From assembly GCA_000695325.1 (NCBI GenBank), contig AVPN01000199.1, forward strand, positions 34,176-64,757: a DNA stretch of 30,582 nucleotides, written 5' to 3'. Position 1 is the stretch's first letter. Each line of letters opens with the position of its first letter. This stretch comes from Pleurobrachia bachei (lineage: Eukaryota; Ctenophora; Tentaculata; Cydippida; Pleurobrachiidae). Under the pieces are notes generated by a model that was given only the letters and a program-made list of their open reading frames with translations, did no database searches and was not told the origin of the DNA. The translations under genes were made by a program, and so were the position numbers. Shown here one piece after another: positions 27,971-30,582 of the stretch.

Positions 27971-28628
27971 CTAATCAAACTCGCATATATGAAATCACTA
28001 ATAGAAGAGTGAGTTCGTTTTCTCAGAATATGACTGTTTTTTCTCACTACTTCAATCTCTCTCTATCCCTCTCATTCTTTCTGTCACACCTATCTCTCTC
28101 TCTCGCTCACACGCTTCGTACGTGGTTTACATCGGTACTACAGCAGTAATTAATTGGAATTAGAAGTGATTTACAGCCAAAAAAAGATGCAAATGACATT
28201 CGCAAACCATGTAAGAAATTGCAATTCAGAATATTATTCTGCCAGGCCATGAGGCCCACAGATTCTAAAAATACGCTTTCGAAATAAACAGAGAATTTTC
28301 AAAGCTTTGCACACAACGGTAAGTCCCGTTTGTCTCGTTCAAACGGGGTCGAGCAAGGCGAAGTACCGTGAAAACTGACATGGTTAATGTTTGGAGGCCC
28401 AAATAAATCCCTCCAAATCACCAGCCGCTCAAACCAACCAACCAACCATCTGCAGGGCTAAAGGGAAAGATTGCTAACATTCTGTACTGTGCCCTATCAT
28501 TCTCGGACACGATAACTGGTCTCTCCTCAATAGTTTACTCAATCCTAATCCTTGACACCAGTCTTGGTCTCCTAACAGGTAATATATGGTAGATTTGTTA
28601 TTTCTGTCAGCACAATTTGTCTGAACAC
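27971..28628. repeat. Duplicated segment with GPCR TM2 exon, copy b
   Basis: The second copy of the segment at 26430-27087. After it, the words CACAATTTGTCTG are themselves doubled, suggesting slippage or a junction at its right end. Confidence 0.85.
28456..28578 (+). CDS. Second GPCR, exon 2 copy b
   Basis: This is an apparently identical copy of the TM2 exon, 1,541 bases downstream, with the same acceptor and donor. Because the exon is phase 1-1, either copy or both could be spliced in without changing frame, though including both would add an extra hydrophobic segment. It may be an assembly duplicate. Confidence 0.65.
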
Positions 28629-28790
28629 AATTTGTCTGATCGAGCTCTTCTGACTCCAAGTCCTATCACTTCTAAACGCGTGAAAAAGGGTCAGCTCAGT
28701 GTTTTGATAGTCTAAGGTGAAATTATTTCTATTGAAATAGCTAATAAAGTTAAAAAGTTAGAAATCTAACAACTCCCATCCATATTCTAG

Positions 28791-28962
28791 GCGATGAATC
28801 ATTTTTCAACGTCTTCAAACTCCGTGAGGGTTTCATGATTTGTGTTTGGTTGGGACCCCTCTTCGCATTCTCCATGATGATGACTATATCACTTATCAAC
28901 GCTATAACCTGCTGTCGGACCTTTGCCGTAGCAGCTCCCTTCTACTACAAAATCTACCTCAC
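28791..28962 (+). CDS. Second GPCR, exon 3: TM3 and ICL2
   Basis: A phase 1-2 exon after CATATTCTAG: KLREGFMICVWLGPLFAFSM, MMTISLINAITCCRTFAVAA and PFYYKIYLT. The Cys-Arg-Thr with AVAAPFYY stands where DRY and its AVxxPxxY loop lie, so the DRY Asp and Tyr are replaced. It ends CTCAC|GTGAGT. No TM4-TM7 exons were recognised in the remaining 1.6 kb, so the gene either runs beyond the window or is incomplete. Confidence 0.75.
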
Positions 28963-30488
28963 GTGAGTCAAACTAGTCAACAAGCAAATTAAAATAGACA
29001 AATTTTACATCTTCTTTGAATCACAAAAGTGTGTTAAAATCTTTACCCTAACCCGTACTGAGGGGGGACGTATCGCCAAAATCTGCTCCTGAGTACGGGA
29101 AACTCATATGCCTGGTGGCGCCAGACCCCGTTTGTGCTCATATGGGGTCGCGGCGCCAGACTCCGGCGTTAAACTTAAAATCGATAGGGTGGCCACCGGT
29201 GGGAAAGGAATAAAAAAGGAATAACAAACAAAAACATAACGATGAGAAAGCACACCATCAACGAGTCATAAATAGTGGGAGGTCGATGTTAGGGCACACG
29301 TGGATAATTATTCCCAACAGCAAAAATATGTTGCCTAGCAAACACAAGTCAACTAGCTAGAGAGAGCCAAGCTGAAATAGACGAATAAACAAGTAAAAAA
29401 CCCAGAGTCCAAGACTCCCCAGACTCCCATTTAAACTAAAAAATTGTCTTCAGACACAACCAGTATAACAATAGGCAAGAGCAAAAATACTGTACAAAAA
29501 GTGATATGTGTTCTTTCAGTCTTTCACTACCCGCTACGAAACCACACATATGAACTAAAAGACATATGAACTATTCTGTTGTATGTGATTTTTTAGAGAG
29601 CGCATAAACGGGTCCGGAAATAGATTATGTAGGTAGGGAATGTCGAAAAATAGTATTCGTGGAACACGAAGGTGGAAACAAATTAGAAAATTGCACCAGG
29701 ATTCACTGATTTGAACTTGCCAATTACGAATGTCTCTCGCTATCGCTTCTATCACTCTCACTCGCCTATCTCATTTTCTCTATCATTCTCTCTCTATCCC
29801 ATCCTCTCCATCGCTCTATGAATATCATTCTATCTTTCATTTTCTCTATCACTCTCGATTCATTCTTTGTTCACTGATCAGCGCAACTCTGCAGTCTGCA
29901 CTGGTACAATTTCATGACACGTTCATACGTCTATTGTGCGAGTATAACAAATCATGGGAACTAGTCGACTAGAAGTAGAACAAAGATACTTTTAACCCTT
30001 TGGGGACGATAAGCCCCCTGTCGACAGAATTCTCTAAAACTTTCTGGAGACACTTACTTCTCTCTCTCTCACGAGAGAATGAGACAGAGAGGGAAAACGA
30101 GATCTCCTTTCCCTCTTTTTTGGTCTTCCTCTCGTTCAGGGAGGGAGTGCATTTACTATATCTTAGTACTGAGTCAGTTGATGAATATGAAATAGCAAAA
30201 GTCGAGTCCCCAAGAGACAAAGCTCTCATAGTAGAAAGATCTGGACCTAGCAAGCCAATGAACTCCCAAGGAGAGAGATCTGAATATTCTATTTCTTGGA
30301 TCATGAATTAACCCAATGAGCTCCATTGCCATGGGTCATCAGCTACAATATATGAATCATGTACGAAGCTAACGACTGAGGCAATTGTGAGACAACTAGG
30401 GGATCAGATCCCGGATCTATATAATACGGTCGGACGGTCTATTTCGGGACGGTCTATTTGGTAATATACCAATTCTTGGTGTTCGAAG
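28963..30488. other. Downstream of GPCR exon 3, no further exon recognised
   Basis: AT-rich sequence with CT tracts near 29750 and 30060 and a doubled CTCATATG/GGCGCCAGAC pattern near 29104-29162. I searched for TM4-TM7-like text and found none. Confidence 0.45.
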
Positions 30489-30582
30489 GAAATAGCGCTA
30501 ATTAGCGGTTTTAATAGCGCTAATTAGCGCTAATTAGCGCGTATTAGCGCTATTTTTGATAGTGTTAATAGCGCTATTTTTT
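30489..30582. repeat. AGCGCTAATT palindromic tandem repeat
   Basis: About seven AGCGCT palindromes spaced by AATT or similar up to the window end, with degenerate spacing. The repeat probably continues outside. Confidence 0.8.

Overview
The window looks like animal nuclear DNA, most likely from an early-branching metazoan such as a sponge. This is an inference from three things: a large intron-rich receptor gene with short GT-AG introns (63 to about 570 bases where no insertion sits), rhodopsin-class GPCR sequences, and abundant (CT)n/(GA)n tracts and small inverted-repeat elements. No bacterial, plasmid or viral gene was recognised. There is one assembly gap (432 N).

Region 1 (about 1069-17862, minus strand) is one gene that I could follow through 28 exons by matching splice sites, reading phase and protein domains. 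It predicts a single-pass membrane receptor of about 1,530 residues. The order is signal peptide, six-cysteine trefoil domain, several Ig-like domains, two clear (perhaps three) fibronectin III domains, two tandem kringle domains, one transmembrane helix, and a cytoplasmic tail rich in Thr-Pro/Arg-Ser repeats, polyproline, histidine and tyrosine. I see no kinase domain. Exons 12-14 and part of exon 15 are present twice in a 1,117-base tandem duplication.

Inside its introns lie a class A GPCR gene on the opposite strand (10958-11872, intron 11), a long inverted-repeat element with a 9-base target duplication that surrounds the assembly gap (13061-14474, intron 8), a small hAT-like MITE (16928-17036, intron 2), a 72-base hairpin element with a 9-base target duplication, and a 0.82 kb tandem duplication (the last two in intron 24).

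Region 2 (about 17.9-26.1 kb) has no gene I can support. It holds tandem repeats, CACGTG palindromes, a second copy of the hAT-like MITE with a perfect 8-base target duplication, a pogo-like terminus, and a 2.5 kb block of direct and inverted repeats that includes an almost spacer-free palindrome of about 0.9 kb.

Region 3 (26103-28962, plus strand) holds three exons of a second class A GPCR: TM1, TM2 and TM3 through intracellular loop 2. The TM2 exon occurs twice in a near-identical duplication of about 0.66 kb. Between the copies are a tRNA-Thr-like sequence with a T6 terminator and a 192-base inverted-repeat element. The rest of the receptor was not found. The window ends in low-complexity sequence with an AGCGCTAATT repeat.

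Four separate near-identical local duplications in 30 kb raise the possibility that some are uncollapsed haplotypes rather than true duplications. All exon calls are hand-made from splice motifs and have not been checked against transcripts or databases.
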